A stretch of 64,000 bases of DNA, from the NCBI RefSeq assembly GCF_023227875.1, contig NZ_JALOCH010000003.1, positions 186,001 through 250,000 of the forward strand. The letters are read 5' to 3'. Shown here piece after piece: positions 9,464 to 18,792 of the stretch. Position 1 is the stretch's first letter. Every line of letters starts with the position of its first letter. The notes under the pieces were generated by a model. The model was not told where the DNA came from. It saw nothing but the letters and a program-made list of their open reading frames with translations, and made no database searches. This stretch comes from Methanoregula sp. GTDB lineage: Archaea > Halobacteriota > Methanomicrobia > Methanomicrobiales > Methanospirillaceae. Position numbers and translations under genes: made by a program.

Positions 9464-9589
9464 TAATTCACATAAATTCTTTTTTAAGTGCAGTATCCGG
9501 TTATTCTGCGGAGGGTATACTCATACCCCTGGGTACATTTATGTTTTTGTGGCGCATATCCATTCACAGTCTGTTAACAGGATGCAGGA

Positions 9590-9742
9590 ATGAACCAGAA
9601 CCGTAAAAAAAAGGGGACCGGGAAGACTCCCCGGGATAAGAAAAGTACCGTATCAGATTATTCCCTCTTCTTTGTCCTGAGCGGGGCTCTCGTCCTATCG
9701 GTCATTATTATCGGTGCTCTTATTTTCACATCCCCGGCGTGA
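9590..9742 (+). CDS. Small single-span membrane protein
   Basis: A 50-codon frame starting at ATG 9590 with AGGA directly upstream. It encodes a Lys/Arg-rich N-terminus (NQNRKKKGTGKTPRDKK) followed by one hydrophobic helix (about residues 25-46) and a short tail. The shape is a typical tail-anchored small membrane protein with the positive end inside. The function is unknown. It follows the coiled-coil gene by 126 nt on the same strand and may be cotranscribed. Confidence 0.6.
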   Translation: MNQNRKKKGTGKTPRDKKSTVSDYSLFFVLSGALVLSVIIIGALIFTSPA

Positions 9743-9993
9743 ATGTCCCGGCGGGGGCCGGTTGGCAGGAACCGGTTTTTAACCGTGTGTACCATTACCT
9801 TAAAAAAGAGGGATCTCGTTCTTTCAAGTTATTAAAAAAGGAAATGTGCCAGCATTTCCATAATCATGGTGTGCAGATGCTGGGGTCTCCACCGCCGGGC
9901 TGCCGGACCGTTCCGGGTTTTTCCCTGGTCCGGCAGGTCCGGTTCTTCATCCCCATGCGGGATGGGGAGGGGTGCACTCCTCCACATTCCCGA
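9743..9993. other. Convergent intergenic region with hairpins
   Basis: No gene is supported here. It contains a hairpin with GGAAATG/CATTTCC arms near 9840-9860 and T-rich stretches, consistent with transcription ends of the two convergent units (small membrane protein from the left, cheW from the right). Confidence 0.35.
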
Positions 9994-10527
9994 TCACAGG
10001 GTTGAATCGATATCGCCAAGCAGTTTTTTGATATCGATCCAGATGATCAGCTCGTTGATCTCCTTCTCCTTGACCTTGATCTTGCGCTTGATGATCCCCA
10101 GGATCGAGGTGTCCTCCTTGCTGACGGATGCCGAGGTATAATCGACCTGGTTTCCCTCGAATGTCGATACGGATGTCACATCATCAACAAGGATACTGAT
10201 CTTCGACTTGGCCATTTTTTCATCGAGAACAATGATCCGGGACGCCTCGAGAGACGTGCTGCTCTCTTCGGTAATGTTCAACCGGTGCTTGAGGTCGATG
10301 ATCATGGTGATCTCACCCCGCAGGTCGATGATTCCCCTCACGTAGGAGGGGACATTGGGGAGTTTGGTGATTGTGGTATACTCGACAACCTCCTTGACAT
10401 CGAAGAGATCGATGGCAAAGTGCTCGCTTCCCAGCACAAATTCTACAACCTGGATCGTTTCGGCCAGTTTCTCGGAAGGAACGGAAGTTTGTGCCGTTGC
10501 AACAGGTTCGCTTACCTTTGCTGTCAT
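9994..10527 (-). CDS. cheW: Chemotaxis coupling protein CheW
   Basis: A 177-residue protein with the CheW fold: VVEFVLGSEHFAIDL, the receptor/kinase-contact region VPSYVRGIIDLRGEI, and the strand ISILVDDVTSV. It links chemoreceptors to the histidine kinase CheA. The ATG at 10527 has GGGAGGG about 8 nt upstream, better than the in-frame TTG at 10533. It lies 18 nt downstream of the MCP gene, so it is the last gene of a transporter-receptor-CheW operon. No cheA or archaellum genes are in the window. Confidence 0.95.
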   Translation of the reverse strand: MTAKVSEPVATAQTSVPSEKLAETIQVVEFVLGSEHFAIDLFDVKEVVEYTTITKLPNVPSYVRGIIDLRGEITMIIDLKHRLNITEESSTSLEASRIIVLDEKMAKSKISILVDDVTSVSTFEGNQVDYTSASVSKEDTSILGIIKRKIKVKEKEINELIIWIDIKKLLGDIDSTL

Positions 10528-10545
10528 GGGCAATTCCCTCCCTTA

Positions 10546-12024
10546 TTAGTCCACCTTGAATTTCCTGTTGGCTTCCATGGCCTGGACAGCAACGTCGTTG
10601 ACGGTCTGGATCATCCGTGTGATCTCGTCAATTGCTGCCGCAGACTCTTCGGTTGCTGCAGCGGTGTCTCCGGACTCCTTGGCGGTTTCTTCGATCAGTT
10701 TTGCAACTTCATGTACACTTGCCGTGATCTCTTCGGTGGTTGCGGCCTGCTCTTCAGTGGCAGCTGCGACTTCGGAAGCACTGTTTGCAACCGCTTCGGC
10801 GGCATTCTGGATCTGGCGGAATGCCTCGACGGCCTGCTGGGATTCTTCGGAGCCCTTGTTGACAAGTGTCTTTGATAATTCCATGGCCTCAGTTGCCTTC
10901 TTGGTGGCAAGGTTGAGCTGCGTGATCATCTCCTCGATCTTCTCCGCGCTTGAACGGGACTCCTGGGCCAGTGACTTGACTTCCGATGCGACAACAGCAA
11001 AGCCCCTGCCATGCTCTCCCGCACGGGCCGCCTCGATCGCGGCGTTGAGGGCCAGCAGGTTTGTCTGGCTTGCGAGGTCACGGATCAGGACGATGATCTT
11101 GCCGATGTCGGTCATCTGCTTCTCGATATCCTTGACGATACCGTACACATTCTCTGACGACTTGGTGATCTCCGTCATGTCCTTGTTGACATTATCTGCA
11201 AGGAGTGCACCACTCTTCGCCGAGTCTTTCGCCTTGTTTGCCTGGGTGGAAACGCTCTCCATGCTCGAGGTGATTTCCTCGACTGCGGCGCTCATGTCCT
11301 GCATTGCCTTGGACATCTGCTCGATGCCCTCAGATGATTTCTGGGCATTTTCCGAGACGACACCGGCATTCTTGGCAATCTGGTTGACGCTCTTGGAAGC
11401 GTCTTCGACACTTTTTGCCGCATTGTCAGTTGTGACGGTCAGGTTTGTCATCTGCTTGTTGACATCACCGATGTTATTCTCGAGGCTGATGACAATCCCC
11501 CTCACGGCATCCCGGAGCTTGACGATATTATCATGCGCATCTTTGGTGTCTTCATCGGGTTTTAAAAGTTCCACACGGACGGTGAGATCACCAGCTGCCA
11601 TCTTTGCATATGCCTGGGACAGGATCTCCACCTCTTCTGCCATGAACTTCCCGTTCTTGACGATCTTCGTGATTTCATTGTACGTGACATAGACGTATTT
11701 CACATTCCCCTTTTCATCCATGAGGGGGATGTTTGTCCTGTCAATGACGTGCGTCCCCGAAGGGGTTTCAAGGGTGCTCTCGCCATGCGATACCCTTTTT
11801 GTAGTAATAGCATCCTGGATGGACTGCCCTTTATCATCCAGGTACTTAATCATGTTCTGTGACCGGAGGTCGCTGATCCGGATAGCGAGCAGCCTGTCCT
11901 TGCTATACCCGACCATCTTGCAAAACGCCTCATTTACCATCAGCATTTTAAGATCGGCGTCGATAAGTACCTGGGAGAGCGGATTTCTCTCAAACATCTC
12001 GTTGAATTCGTTTAGTTCTACCAT
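10546..12024 (-). CDS. Soluble PAS-domain methyl-accepting chemotaxis protein
   Basis: A 493-residue receptor. An N-terminal PAS domain covers about residues 5-120 ([20 protein letters not shown]), followed by a HAMP-like linker and a long signalling domain. The kinase-contact hairpin [20 protein letters not shown] is intact, and the heptads hold several Glu/Gln methylation-type sites. There is no transmembrane helix, so it senses a cytoplasmic signal. ATG 12024 has GGTGA 5 nt upstream; ATG 12030 overlaps the stop of the transporter gene. The tight coupling with a SatP-type transporter suggests taxis tied to acetate or cell energy state; that is inference. Confidence 0.93.
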   Translation of the reverse strand: MVELNEFNEMFERNPLSQVLIDADLKMLMVNEAFCKMVGYSKDRLLAIRISDLRSQNMIKYLDDKGQSIQDAITTKRVSHGESTLETPSGTHVIDRTNIPLMDEKGNVKYVYVTYNEITKIVKNGKFMAEEVEILSQAYAKMAAGDLTVRVELLKPDEDTKDAHDNIVKLRDAVRGIVISLENNIGDVNKQMTNLTVTTDNAAKSVEDASKSVNQIAKNAGVVSENAQKSSEGIEQMSKAMQDMSAAVEEITSSMESVSTQANKAKDSAKSGALLADNVNKDMTEITKSSENVYGIVKDIEKQMTDIGKIIVLIRDLASQTNLLALNAAIEAARAGEHGRGFAVVASEVKSLAQESRSSAEKIEEMITQLNLATKKATEAMELSKTLVNKGSEESQQAVEAFRQIQNAAEAVANSASEVAAATEEQAATTEEITASVHEVAKLIEETAKESGDTAAATEESAAAIDEITRMIQTVNDVAVQAMEANRKFKVD

Positions 12025-12029
12025 TGTCA

Positions 12030-12626
12030 TCACCCGAGGTTGATTACCTTCTCTTTGTATACCTCATTCATTACTTCCCCAAGGCCGGTATACATGGCAG
12101 AGAGCCCGCAGAGGATCCCCTCAAAACCGGCGATGTGGATGATCGTCTCGTTGCCCAGTGCGTTGCCTACGACAAGCAGAAGGAAGAGCAGCACAAGGAG
12201 GCCGAAGACGACCTGGAGTGCCTTCGAGAGCCGGAACGTGATGACAAACATCACGAGCGAGAACAGCCCCCACAGCGCAAGGTACGATACGAGCGATACC
12301 TTGTCGAGTGCTCCCGTCCACCCGAGAGCCGGCATCAGCATCATGAACACCAGCACGATCCAGAAGAACCCGTACGATATAAACGCGAGCATACCAAACG
12401 TGTTGTTCTTCTTCCACTCCATGATCCCGGCAATGACCTGTGCAATGCCCCCGAAGAAGATGCCCATTGCAAAGACCACGGATCCCATTGCAAAGAATCC
12501 TGCATTGTGCAGGTTAAGGATGACAGTAGTCATCCCGAAAGCCAGCAGGCCCAGTACGCCCGGGTTTGCCGTTGTATCAGAAATTTTTATTATGTTCTTG
12601 AATACTTCGTCAACTGTTTCTGTCAT
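12030..12626 (-). CDS. SatP/YaaH-family acetate/succinate transporter
   Basis: A 198-residue membrane protein of the GPR1/FUN34/YaaH family with six hydrophobic segments. The family signature near the N-terminus is visible as [14 protein letters not shown] (residues 21-34), as is the second conserved element [17 protein letters not shown]. Members move acetate or succinate with protons. The start is supported by GGTGA 7 nt upstream. The stop overlaps the possible start of the MCP gene (TGATG). For a methanogen that assimilates acetate, acetate uptake or release is the likely role. Confidence 0.9.
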   Translation of the reverse strand: MTETVDEVFKNIIKISDTTANPGVLGLLAFGMTTVILNLHNAGFFAMGSVVFAMGIFFGGIAQVIAGIMEWKKNNTFGMLAFISYGFFWIVLVFMMLMPALGWTGALDKVSLVSYLALWGLFSLVMFVITFRLSKALQVVFGLLVLLFLLLVVGNALGNETIIHIAGFEGILCGLSAMYTGLGEVMNEVYKEKVINLG

Positions 12627-12633
12627 GTTTCAT

Positions 12634-12798
12634 TCACCACATTCCTCTGATTTCATTCATCTCATCCATACCCGTGGAGCGCAGCCAGACATACAGGAGC
12701 TGGGCCCGGCTGGCGTCGGAAGAAGTAGACCCGATCACGATCGGCATGTCACGCCAGAATCCCGCCGGGCTCCTCATCTTCAAATCGTTAGACATCAT
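12634..12798 (-). CDS. Tiny protein (54 aa) upstream of acetate transporter gene
   Basis: Starts at a double ATG (12798/12795) with a strong GGGGAGG site upstream and ends 7 nt before the transporter gene. The product is hydrophilic with a few aromatic residues (FWRDMPIVIG, LLYVWLRSTGMDEM), with no membrane span, and no family that I recognise. The strong ribosome site and tight spacing support translation. It may be a small regulator of the transporter/receptor operon; that is inference. Confidence 0.55.
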   Translation of the reverse strand: MMSNDLKMRSPAGFWRDMPIVIGSTSSDASRAQLLYVWLRSTGMDEMNEIRGMW

Positions 12799-12816
12799 GA
12801 CTGCTTCCTCCCCTTC

Positions 12817-12975
12817 CTACTCCCGTGTGCCCAGGTTTCGCAAGGCAAAGTACTCGTCCAGTTTTACCGATAACTGTGACAAGAGTTCCTTTTGATCATG
12901 CAACCCGTTCCGTTCACCTTTGCGGGAGGGGGAATATATCCCTGAATTCAATGCCTGTGTCGAGTGTTCCACCAT
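12817..12975 (-). CDS. Tiny protein (52 aa), first gene of transporter-receptor operon
   Basis: ATG 12975 has GGAG 6 nt upstream. The product is charged, with a helical C-terminal half (DQKELLSQLSVKLDEYFAL). It ends 18 nt before the next tiny gene, whose ribosome site lies in that gap. Together the order is 52 aa - 54 aa - SatP - MCP - CheW. No family is recognised. The frame is open further upstream to 13161 but without a suitable start. Confidence 0.5.
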   Translation of the reverse strand: MVEHSTQALNSGIYSPSRKGERNGLHDQKELLSQLSVKLDEYFALRNLGTRE

Positions 12976-13146
12976 TCTCATCTCCAAAGTTTTGCAACAC
13001 AATCCTAATCTGCCAAGCATTTTGTTGGGATACACCCATTTTGCAATAATTTTTTTATAAAGGATTTTATTTGCTTTGCAGATATGCACGGCATATTCGA
13101 TGCATTTATACCTTGAGCAGACGAACTCAGGTGTACAGAGACGGAT
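12976..13146. promoter_or_regulatory. Divergent promoter region between transporter-receptor operon and HTH-PAS kinase
   Basis: An AT-rich 171 nt gap. TATA-like runs at 13049-13065 (TTTTTTTATAAAGG) and 13105-13115 could serve the minus- and plus-strand genes respectively. The HTH domain of the plus-strand kinase makes local regulation of the minus-strand operon plausible, but no operator repeat was found. Confidence 0.4.
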
Positions 13147-15213
13147 ATGGCAGAGAATCATGCAGAGATTATCCGTATCAGGGAATTACTGGCAACCCAT
13201 CCTGACGGGATGAGTATAACGGAGATCTCCACGGTGCTGGCGATGAACCGTAATACTGTTGCCAAATACATGGATATTCTCCAGATCCAGGGAGCCGTTG
13301 ACGGGCGCAAAAGGGGGACCTCAAAAGTCTATTACCAGTCCGAACGTCTCCCGGTCACCTCCCTGAGAAAAATCTGCACCCGCCCGTTTTTTGTCATCGA
13401 CCATGAAGGAATGATCATCGACCAGAACCAGGACTTCTGCACTCTTGTGGCGATGACGGGAGACCAAGTATCCGGCCATCCCCTCGAAAACCTGCCTCTA
13501 CGGTACCTGGACGGGATCCAGCCCGGTCAACTGGTACGGGCCGTACTGAAAGGAACTGAACAGCGGATCCGTGCCCAGGTACGGCAGGGAGAAAAAATCC
13601 AGTCGGTAATTCTCCTCATGGTCCCGGTGGTATTTGAGAACGGCAGGCCCGGGGTTTCCGTTATAGTCGATCTCGATAATCCGTCCGCAGATATCTCCCG
13701 GAAAGATACGACATCCCCGGACATCCTTGCACTGCTGGATGACGAGATGGAATATGTTGTCCGGCGTACTGCGGAAGGGATCACGCGGTACGTGAATGAG
13801 ACCTATTGCCGTGCAGTGGGAAAGACCCGGGAAGAACTGATCGGCCGCCCTTTCAAGCCACTGATCTCCCCGGAAGATGCGGACCGGATCCAAATCCATC
13901 TCGCTGGTCTTTCTCTCAAATATCCCGTGGGTACGATCGAATACCGGGTCGTAATGGCGAACGGCGAACTGCGGTACCAGCGGTGGCAGGACCGGGCGCT
14001 CTTCAATTCGCGGGGGGAACTGGACACCATCAACTCGTTTGGCATCGACATCACCGAACAGGTCCTCACCGCACAGAAACTGAAAAAGACCCAGGAAACC
14101 CTTGAGGAGTCCATCGTCCACCGGACCGAGGAACTGCGCGGGATCAACCGCCAGCTCTATTCGGAAATTGCGCAACGGGAACGGATGGAGGAACAGCTCC
14201 TCCTTGCCCAGTTTGCCATGGACCGGGCAACGGACATGGTCTTCTGGATCGACCAGGATGCCCGGATCAGGTATGCAAACGATGTTGCCGCGGAGGGTCT
14301 GTTGTATTCCAGAATCGAGTTGCTGGACTGCCAGTTTGGCGATCTTGTCCCGTTTTATTCCCTGGAGGAATGGGACCTCCTCTGGCAGGACCTCAAGAAC
14401 GGTCGGTCGGTCTCCCGTGAAACGTACCTGGTAAAAAAGGATGGCACAGGTATCCCTGTCGATGTCCGGCTCACCTACCTGGAGTTCCGGGGCAAGGAGA
14501 TGGTCTACTGTTCGTCGCGTGACCTGTCAGAGCGCATCCGCATGGACCGGGCGCTCAAGGAAGCCAACAAGAAGATCAATGTCTATACCAGTATCGCCCG
14601 GCATGACATCCAGAACAAGATTACCATCGTGCTCGCGTATCTTGGGAGGATCAAAAAAGCCATGACTGATCCCGTGCTTCTCGAATATCTCAACCGGCAG
14701 GAACATGCCGTAAAAGCCATCCGGACCGAGATCAACATGACGCGGGACTTCAAGGACATGGGGCTCCGCTCCCCGGAATGGCAGAATCTCCCCGCGATCA
14801 TTGCCGGAATCATAACCCCGTACGAACAGAAATCGGTCAGGATTGTATCGGACCTTCCGGAAGTGGAGATATTTGCCGACGCCCAGCTGGACCGGGTCTT
14901 TGACCGCCTTATGGAAAAAATGACCGGCACGGGTGAACCCCCCCGGGAAATACAGGTGAGCTACCAGATCAGGGACGGTGCCCTTATGATTATCTTCAAT
15001 GACAACGGCCCCGGGTTCTCTGCTGAAGAAAAAGACCAGCTCTTTGATATCCAGAACGATGGTTCCGGAAACCGGGGCCTGTTCATTGCCCGGGAAATCC
15101 TGTCCCTGACCGATATCACGCTCTCAGAGACCGGTGAACCCGGAACCAGTGCACGGTTTGAGATACAGGTTCCGGAGACTTACTATCGCTTTTTGCAGGA
15201 AACGCAAATCTAA
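13147..15213 (+). CDS. HTH-PAS-PAS-PAS histidine kinase-like sensor
   Basis: A 688-residue soluble protein. An N-terminal winged-helix/HTH (about residues 5-65, MSITEISTVLAMNRNTVAKY) is followed by three PAS-like modules (about 75-180, 195-305, 350-465) and a kinase core. The H box is RHDIQN around His486, and the ATP lid motif NDNGPGFS lies near residue 615, but the C-terminal ATPase is short. A DNA-binding domain on the N-terminus of a sensor kinase is unusual outside methanogens and suggests direct signal-to-promoter control. The likely partner is the receiver protein 124 nt downstream. Confidence 0.85.
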   Translation: MAENHAEIIRIRELLATHPDGMSITEISTVLAMNRNTVAKYMDILQIQGAVDGRKRGTSKVYYQSERLPVTSLRKICTRPFFVIDHEGMIIDQNQDFCTLVAMTGDQVSGHPLENLPLRYLDGIQPGQLVRAVLKGTEQRIRAQVRQGEKIQSVILLMVPVVFENGRPGVSVIVDLDNPSADISRKDTTSPDILALLDDEMEYVVRRTAEGITRYVNETYCRAVGKTREELIGRPFKPLISPEDADRIQIHLAGLSLKYPVGTIEYRVVMANGELRYQRWQDRALFNSRGELDTINSFGIDITEQVLTAQKLKKTQETLEESIVHRTEELRGINRQLYSEIAQRERMEEQLLLAQFAMDRATDMVFWIDQDARIRYANDVAAEGLLYSRIELLDCQFGDLVPFYSLEEWDLLWQDLKNGRSVSRETYLVKKDGTGIPVDVRLTYLEFRGKEMVYCSSRDLSERIRMDRALKEANKKINVYTSIARHDIQNKITIVLAYLGRIKKAMTDPVLLEYLNRQEHAVKAIRTEINMTRDFKDMGLRSPEWQNLPAIIAGIITPYEQKSVRIVSDLPEVEIFADAQLDRVFDRLMEKMTGTGEPPREIQVSYQIRDGALMIIFNDNGPGFSAEEKDQLFDIQNDGSGNRGLFIAREILSLTDITLSETGEPGTSARFEIQVPETYYRFLQETQI

Positions 15214-15337
15214 TTCCTTTATCTTGATCTTTTTTATGCAAATCTTTTTTATCTACCTGATGTATATCCCTGATAAAAAGGACAATGCATAAATACGACC
15301 GTCCTGTAACAAAATACTGTATAAGAGGGTAATTACC

Positions 15338-15718
15338 ATGCCACGGATTCTTCTTGTCGATGATGACCGGGACATTCTTGATATTATGCGTCTCGATCTC
15401 GAAGATGACCCGGAGAACTCGGTAGATATCACGAATGCCGCTGCAGAGGCGATCGAGAAAGTCAGAAAGCAGCTGTATGACGTGATCATATCAGACTGGC
15501 GCATGCCCGGCATGACTGGTACTGACCTTGTCAGGAAACTGCGTAACGACGGGTGTTCATCCTATATTATCCTCTATTCCGGTTATACCATGAATACCGA
15601 CATACGAACTGCGCTTGACTGTGGAGCTGACTATTATCTCCACCGGGGCGGCGATCCGGACCAGGAATTTGCCGAGCTCCGCCGTGTTATCTGGTCAATA
15701 ACAAAAAAGAAGACCTGA
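15338..15718 (+). CDS. Single-domain response regulator
   Basis: A 126-residue receiver domain only. The acidic pocket VDDDRD (residues 7-12), phospho-acceptor Asp53 (ISDWRMPG) and the Ser/Thr site (ILYSGYT) are present. The usual Lys near the end is an Arg in the LHRGGDP segment. GAGG lies about 9 nt upstream of the ATG. With no output domain, it probably passes phosphate or blocks a partner of the adjacent PAS kinase. Confidence 0.92.
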   Translation: MPRILLVDDDRDILDIMRLDLEDDPENSVDITNAAAEAIEKVRKQLYDVIISDWRMPGMTGTDLVRKLRNDGCSSYIILYSGYTMNTDIRTALDCGADYYLHRGGDPDQEFAELRRVIWSITKKKT

Positions 15719-15851
15719 TCACTCCCGGTTGCCGGCATCTCCCGATCTCCCGGTATAAACCTTTTTGTAAGCCCGGGTGTTCAACCCGGGAGAATATTTC
15801 CTGTTTCCGCTCGTTTCCCGGATGAACGAGCCGGAATTAAAAAGTGTGATG

Positions 15852-18440
15852 TTAATCCGTGGAAACCGGGTTTTTTCTGCCGGTATAATACCGGAACGAT
15901 ACCCGCAGCAGGAACCCGATCACGAGTACGGATGCCGATGCAACGATGATCGTTGCCCACTGGAACAGAGAGAGCGGGACCGTTGAGAAGATCTTGCCGC
16001 CGAACTGGACCAGTGCGATCTGGAGGACAAGGACCATCCCCATGATGACAAAGAACATCGGGTTGCCTTTGAAAAATGGCGGCATCTTCCCGTCAAGGGC
16101 CCGGCAGTTGATCCCGTTCCAGATCGCGGCGACAATGAACGCGGAGAAGAAGACCGTGGTGATCTCTTCCGGTGTCGAGCCGCCCAGAAAGCCGGTCGCC
16201 ATCTGGAGGATCCCGGCAATGATCAGGAATGCGCCGGTTACGATGATCGAGAGCCACATGAACGGCGTGATGATCGTTGTGTCCTGCGGGATCGGCTGCC
16301 GTTTCAGGAGTCCCGCATGGGGGGCTTCGGAGCAGAGCGCGAACGCGGCGAGGGTGTCCATGATGATGTTGATCCAGAGGATCTGGATGATGGTGAACGG
16401 TTCCGGGAGCCCGATGAGCGGCGCGATGAAGACGAGGATGCAGGCGCAGAAATTAATGGTCAGCTGGAAGAGGAGGAACCGCTGGATGTTCTCGTAGAGC
16501 GACCGGCCCCACCAGACGGCCTGCGTGATGGAGGCAAACGAGTCGTCGAGTAGGATGATGTCGCTTGCCTCCCGTGCCACTTCGGTTCCGGCAATGCCCA
16601 TGGCAAAACCCACGTTCGCGTGCTTGAGGGCCGGCGCATCGTTGGTCCCGTCGCCGGTCACAGCGACCACGTCGCCGGACTTCTGGAGCGCCTGCACGAG
16701 GAGCAGTTTGTCCATGGGCTCGGCCCGGGCCATGATATCGAGGTCACGGGCAGCAGTCACCTGCTCTTCCGGTGACAGTGCCCGGAAGGCCGGGCCCGGC
16801 ATGACCGTCCCGCCTTTGTGGATCCCCGATTCCTGTGCAATGGCACGGGCAGTCTCCGGGTTGTCCCCGGTCACCATCCGCACCCGGATGCCCGCCTTCT
16901 GGCAGGTGGCAACCGACTCGCCGATGTTGTCCCGGAGCTGGTCGCGGATGCCGACATACCCGTCCCACACAAGAGCGGTCTCACTGTCGTCGGCATTGAC
17001 AATCTCTTTGTGGGCAAAGGCAAGTGTCCGCATTGCCCGCGATGCAAGTGCCATGATCCCGTCGAGTTCCGGTGTTTCGGTGCAGAGCATTGCAAGGATC
17101 TCCGGCGCACCTTTCACAAGGAGGAATGGTTTTCCCTGGATGATGACGACCGTTGACATCCGTTTCCGGTTCCCGTCGAAGAGGAACTGCCTGGTCTCGT
17201 GCATCTCCGCCCGGATATTGGCATAATCGAGGCCGTACTCCTTCAGCCAGCGGAGGAGCGCCCCTTCCGTTGAGTTCCCGATCACGGTGGTCTTCTCCCC
17301 GTGGATGTCAAGGTATGCGGTCCCGTTCACGGCAGCGTTGATGGTGATCCACTCAACAGGTGTCCGGGGGATTGAATCCGGCATCGTTGGGTTGCCGGCC
17401 GATGATGCAGCAACGAGCATCTGGTTTTTGGTGAGCGTGCCGGTCTTGTCGGTGCAGATGGTGGTAGCCGACCCGATCGTCTCGCAGGCGATCAGGCGCC
17501 GCACAAGGCAGTTTGCCCGGGTCATCTTCCGCATGGCAAGAGAGAGCGAGAGGGCCACGCTCATCGGAAGCCCTTCGGGGACCGCCGCGACCACGATAAC
17601 GACCGCGAGCATGAAATAGTGGAGGATATTGTTGGCGGTATCGATGTTGAGGCCGCTCACTTCACCTGTAAGAAAACCGCGGATGAACAGCGTGCTGCAG
17701 ATCAGGATCGCCATCGCGTACCCGAACTTACTGATCACCCCGGCCAGTTCCCCGAGTTTCCGTTCGAGTGGCGTCGGGGTGGCATGGTCGATGCCGAGCG
17801 AGGCGGCGATCAGGCCCATCTGTGCGGAGTCGCCCACCGCGGCTGCAATCATCCGGCCTTTCCCGGCAGTCACATACGTGCCTTTCAGGAGGCGCTCGCT
17901 CTCGTCCTTCCGGACCGGTTCGCTCTCTCCGGTAAAGGCAGACTCATCTGCAACGAGCCCGTCCGAAGAGAGGATCCACCCGTCGGCGGGGACCGCATCC
18001 CCGGCCTCCAGCAGGACCAGGTCGCCGACCACGATGTCCCGCGAGGACACATTCACCGGGTGGCCGTCCCTGACCACTTTTACCACCATCTCGTCCCGGT
18101 GCGCATTCAGGACATCGAACTCCCTGCTGCTCCGGTATTCATTGAAGAAGGCGATCCCGGTTGAGAGGAGGATTGCAGCAATGATCCCGAGCGTGTCCAA
18201 AAGACCGCTGCCCCTGACAATGGATACCGCCATGGATATGGCAACCGCGAAGAGCAGGATCCTGATGATCGGGTCGTCGAACTTTTCCAGGTACTGCTTC
18301 CAGAATGGTTCCCGTACCGGGGGTGTCATCATGTTGGCGCCGTACCGGGTACGCATCTCCCCGACACGGCCGGAGGAAAGGCCGGAGGTACCAACCAGAA
18401 CTTCTATTTTTTCTAAGGGGATCAGCGGGTCTTCTTTCAT
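15852..18440 (-). CDS. P-type Ca2+-transporting ATPase (P2A-like)
   Basis: An 862-residue P-type ATPase. The N-terminal cation-ATPase domain, actuator motif TGES, phosphorylation site CTDKTGTLTKN, the nucleotide-binding KGAPE motif and the hinge TGDGTNDAPALK are all present in the expected order, with about ten membrane spans. Helix 4 carries VAAVPEGLP, the signature of calcium/manganese pumps of the PMR1/SERCA group, so Ca2+ export is most likely. It stands alone, with opposite-strand signalling genes on its downstream side. Confidence 0.93.
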   Translation of the reverse strand: MKEDPLIPLEKIEVLVGTSGLSSGRVGEMRTRYGANMMTPPVREPFWKQYLEKFDDPIIRILLFAVAISMAVSIVRGSGLLDTLGIIAAILLSTGIAFFNEYRSSREFDVLNAHRDEMVVKVVRDGHPVNVSSRDIVVGDLVLLEAGDAVPADGWILSSDGLVADESAFTGESEPVRKDESERLLKGTYVTAGKGRMIAAAVGDSAQMGLIAASLGIDHATPTPLERKLGELAGVISKFGYAMAILICSTLFIRGFLTGEVSGLNIDTANNILHYFMLAVVIVVAAVPEGLPMSVALSLSLAMRKMTRANCLVRRLIACETIGSATTICTDKTGTLTKNQMLVAASSAGNPTMPDSIPRTPVEWITINAAVNGTAYLDIHGEKTTVIGNSTEGALLRWLKEYGLDYANIRAEMHETRQFLFDGNRKRMSTVVIIQGKPFLLVKGAPEILAMLCTETPELDGIMALASRAMRTLAFAHKEIVNADDSETALVWDGYVGIRDQLRDNIGESVATCQKAGIRVRMVTGDNPETARAIAQESGIHKGGTVMPGPAFRALSPEEQVTAARDLDIMARAEPMDKLLLVQALQKSGDVVAVTGDGTNDAPALKHANVGFAMGIAGTEVAREASDIILLDDSFASITQAVWWGRSLYENIQRFLLFQLTINFCACILVFIAPLIGLPEPFTIIQILWINIIMDTLAAFALCSEAPHAGLLKRQPIPQDTTIITPFMWLSIIVTGAFLIIAGILQMATGFLGGSTPEEITTVFFSAFIVAAIWNGINCRALDGKMPPFFKGNPMFFVIMGMVLVLQIALVQFGGKIFSTVPLSLFQWATIIVASASVLVIGFLLRVSFRYYTGRKNPVSTD

Positions 18441-18537
18441 GGGGAATTCTCTTCTGTACTTATCAGGTATATTGGTGAGGTTCGTCTAAAAGAATGTGGG
18501 TATTTACCGGGACTTATGCCCCGTGCGGTGTTCCCCG

Positions 18538-18756
18538 TTATATCCGCCCGGTCCTGCGCAGCCAGAATCCGGTGCCGATATACCCGGCACATGCCAGCAG
18601 GACACCTGCGATACTGGCCAGAATAAATCCTGCATCGCCGGCAGCCAGTGCCTGCAGTTCCACGATGATCAGGCAGGCAACCACGCAGAGAAAAACCACG
18701 GTCGCCATGAAGAGTGCGAGGATGATCTTCATCCCGTACTGAATGATATCATCCAT
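18538..18756 (-). CDS. Small two-span membrane protein (72 aa)
   Basis: Two hydrophobic helices (about residues 8-32 and 40-65) joined by a short loop, ending in an Arg-rich tail (WLRRTGRI). GAGGTG lies upstream of the ATG. It sits 36 nt downstream of the glycosyltransferase gene on the same strand and may be cotranscribed. The function is unknown. Confidence 0.65.
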   Translation of the reverse strand: MDDIIQYGMKIILALFMATVVFLCVVACLIIVELQALAAGDAGFILASIAGVLLACAGYIGTGFWLRRTGRI

Positions 18757-18792
18757 CGTGTATCACGCACCTCACCTGCTTCGCGCAGCGTT

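Noticed and set aside
10556..11692. Long open frame of 378 codons antisense to the chemoreceptor
   Set aside because: The minus strand carries the conserved MCP signalling hairpin; the plus frame is a composition artefact.
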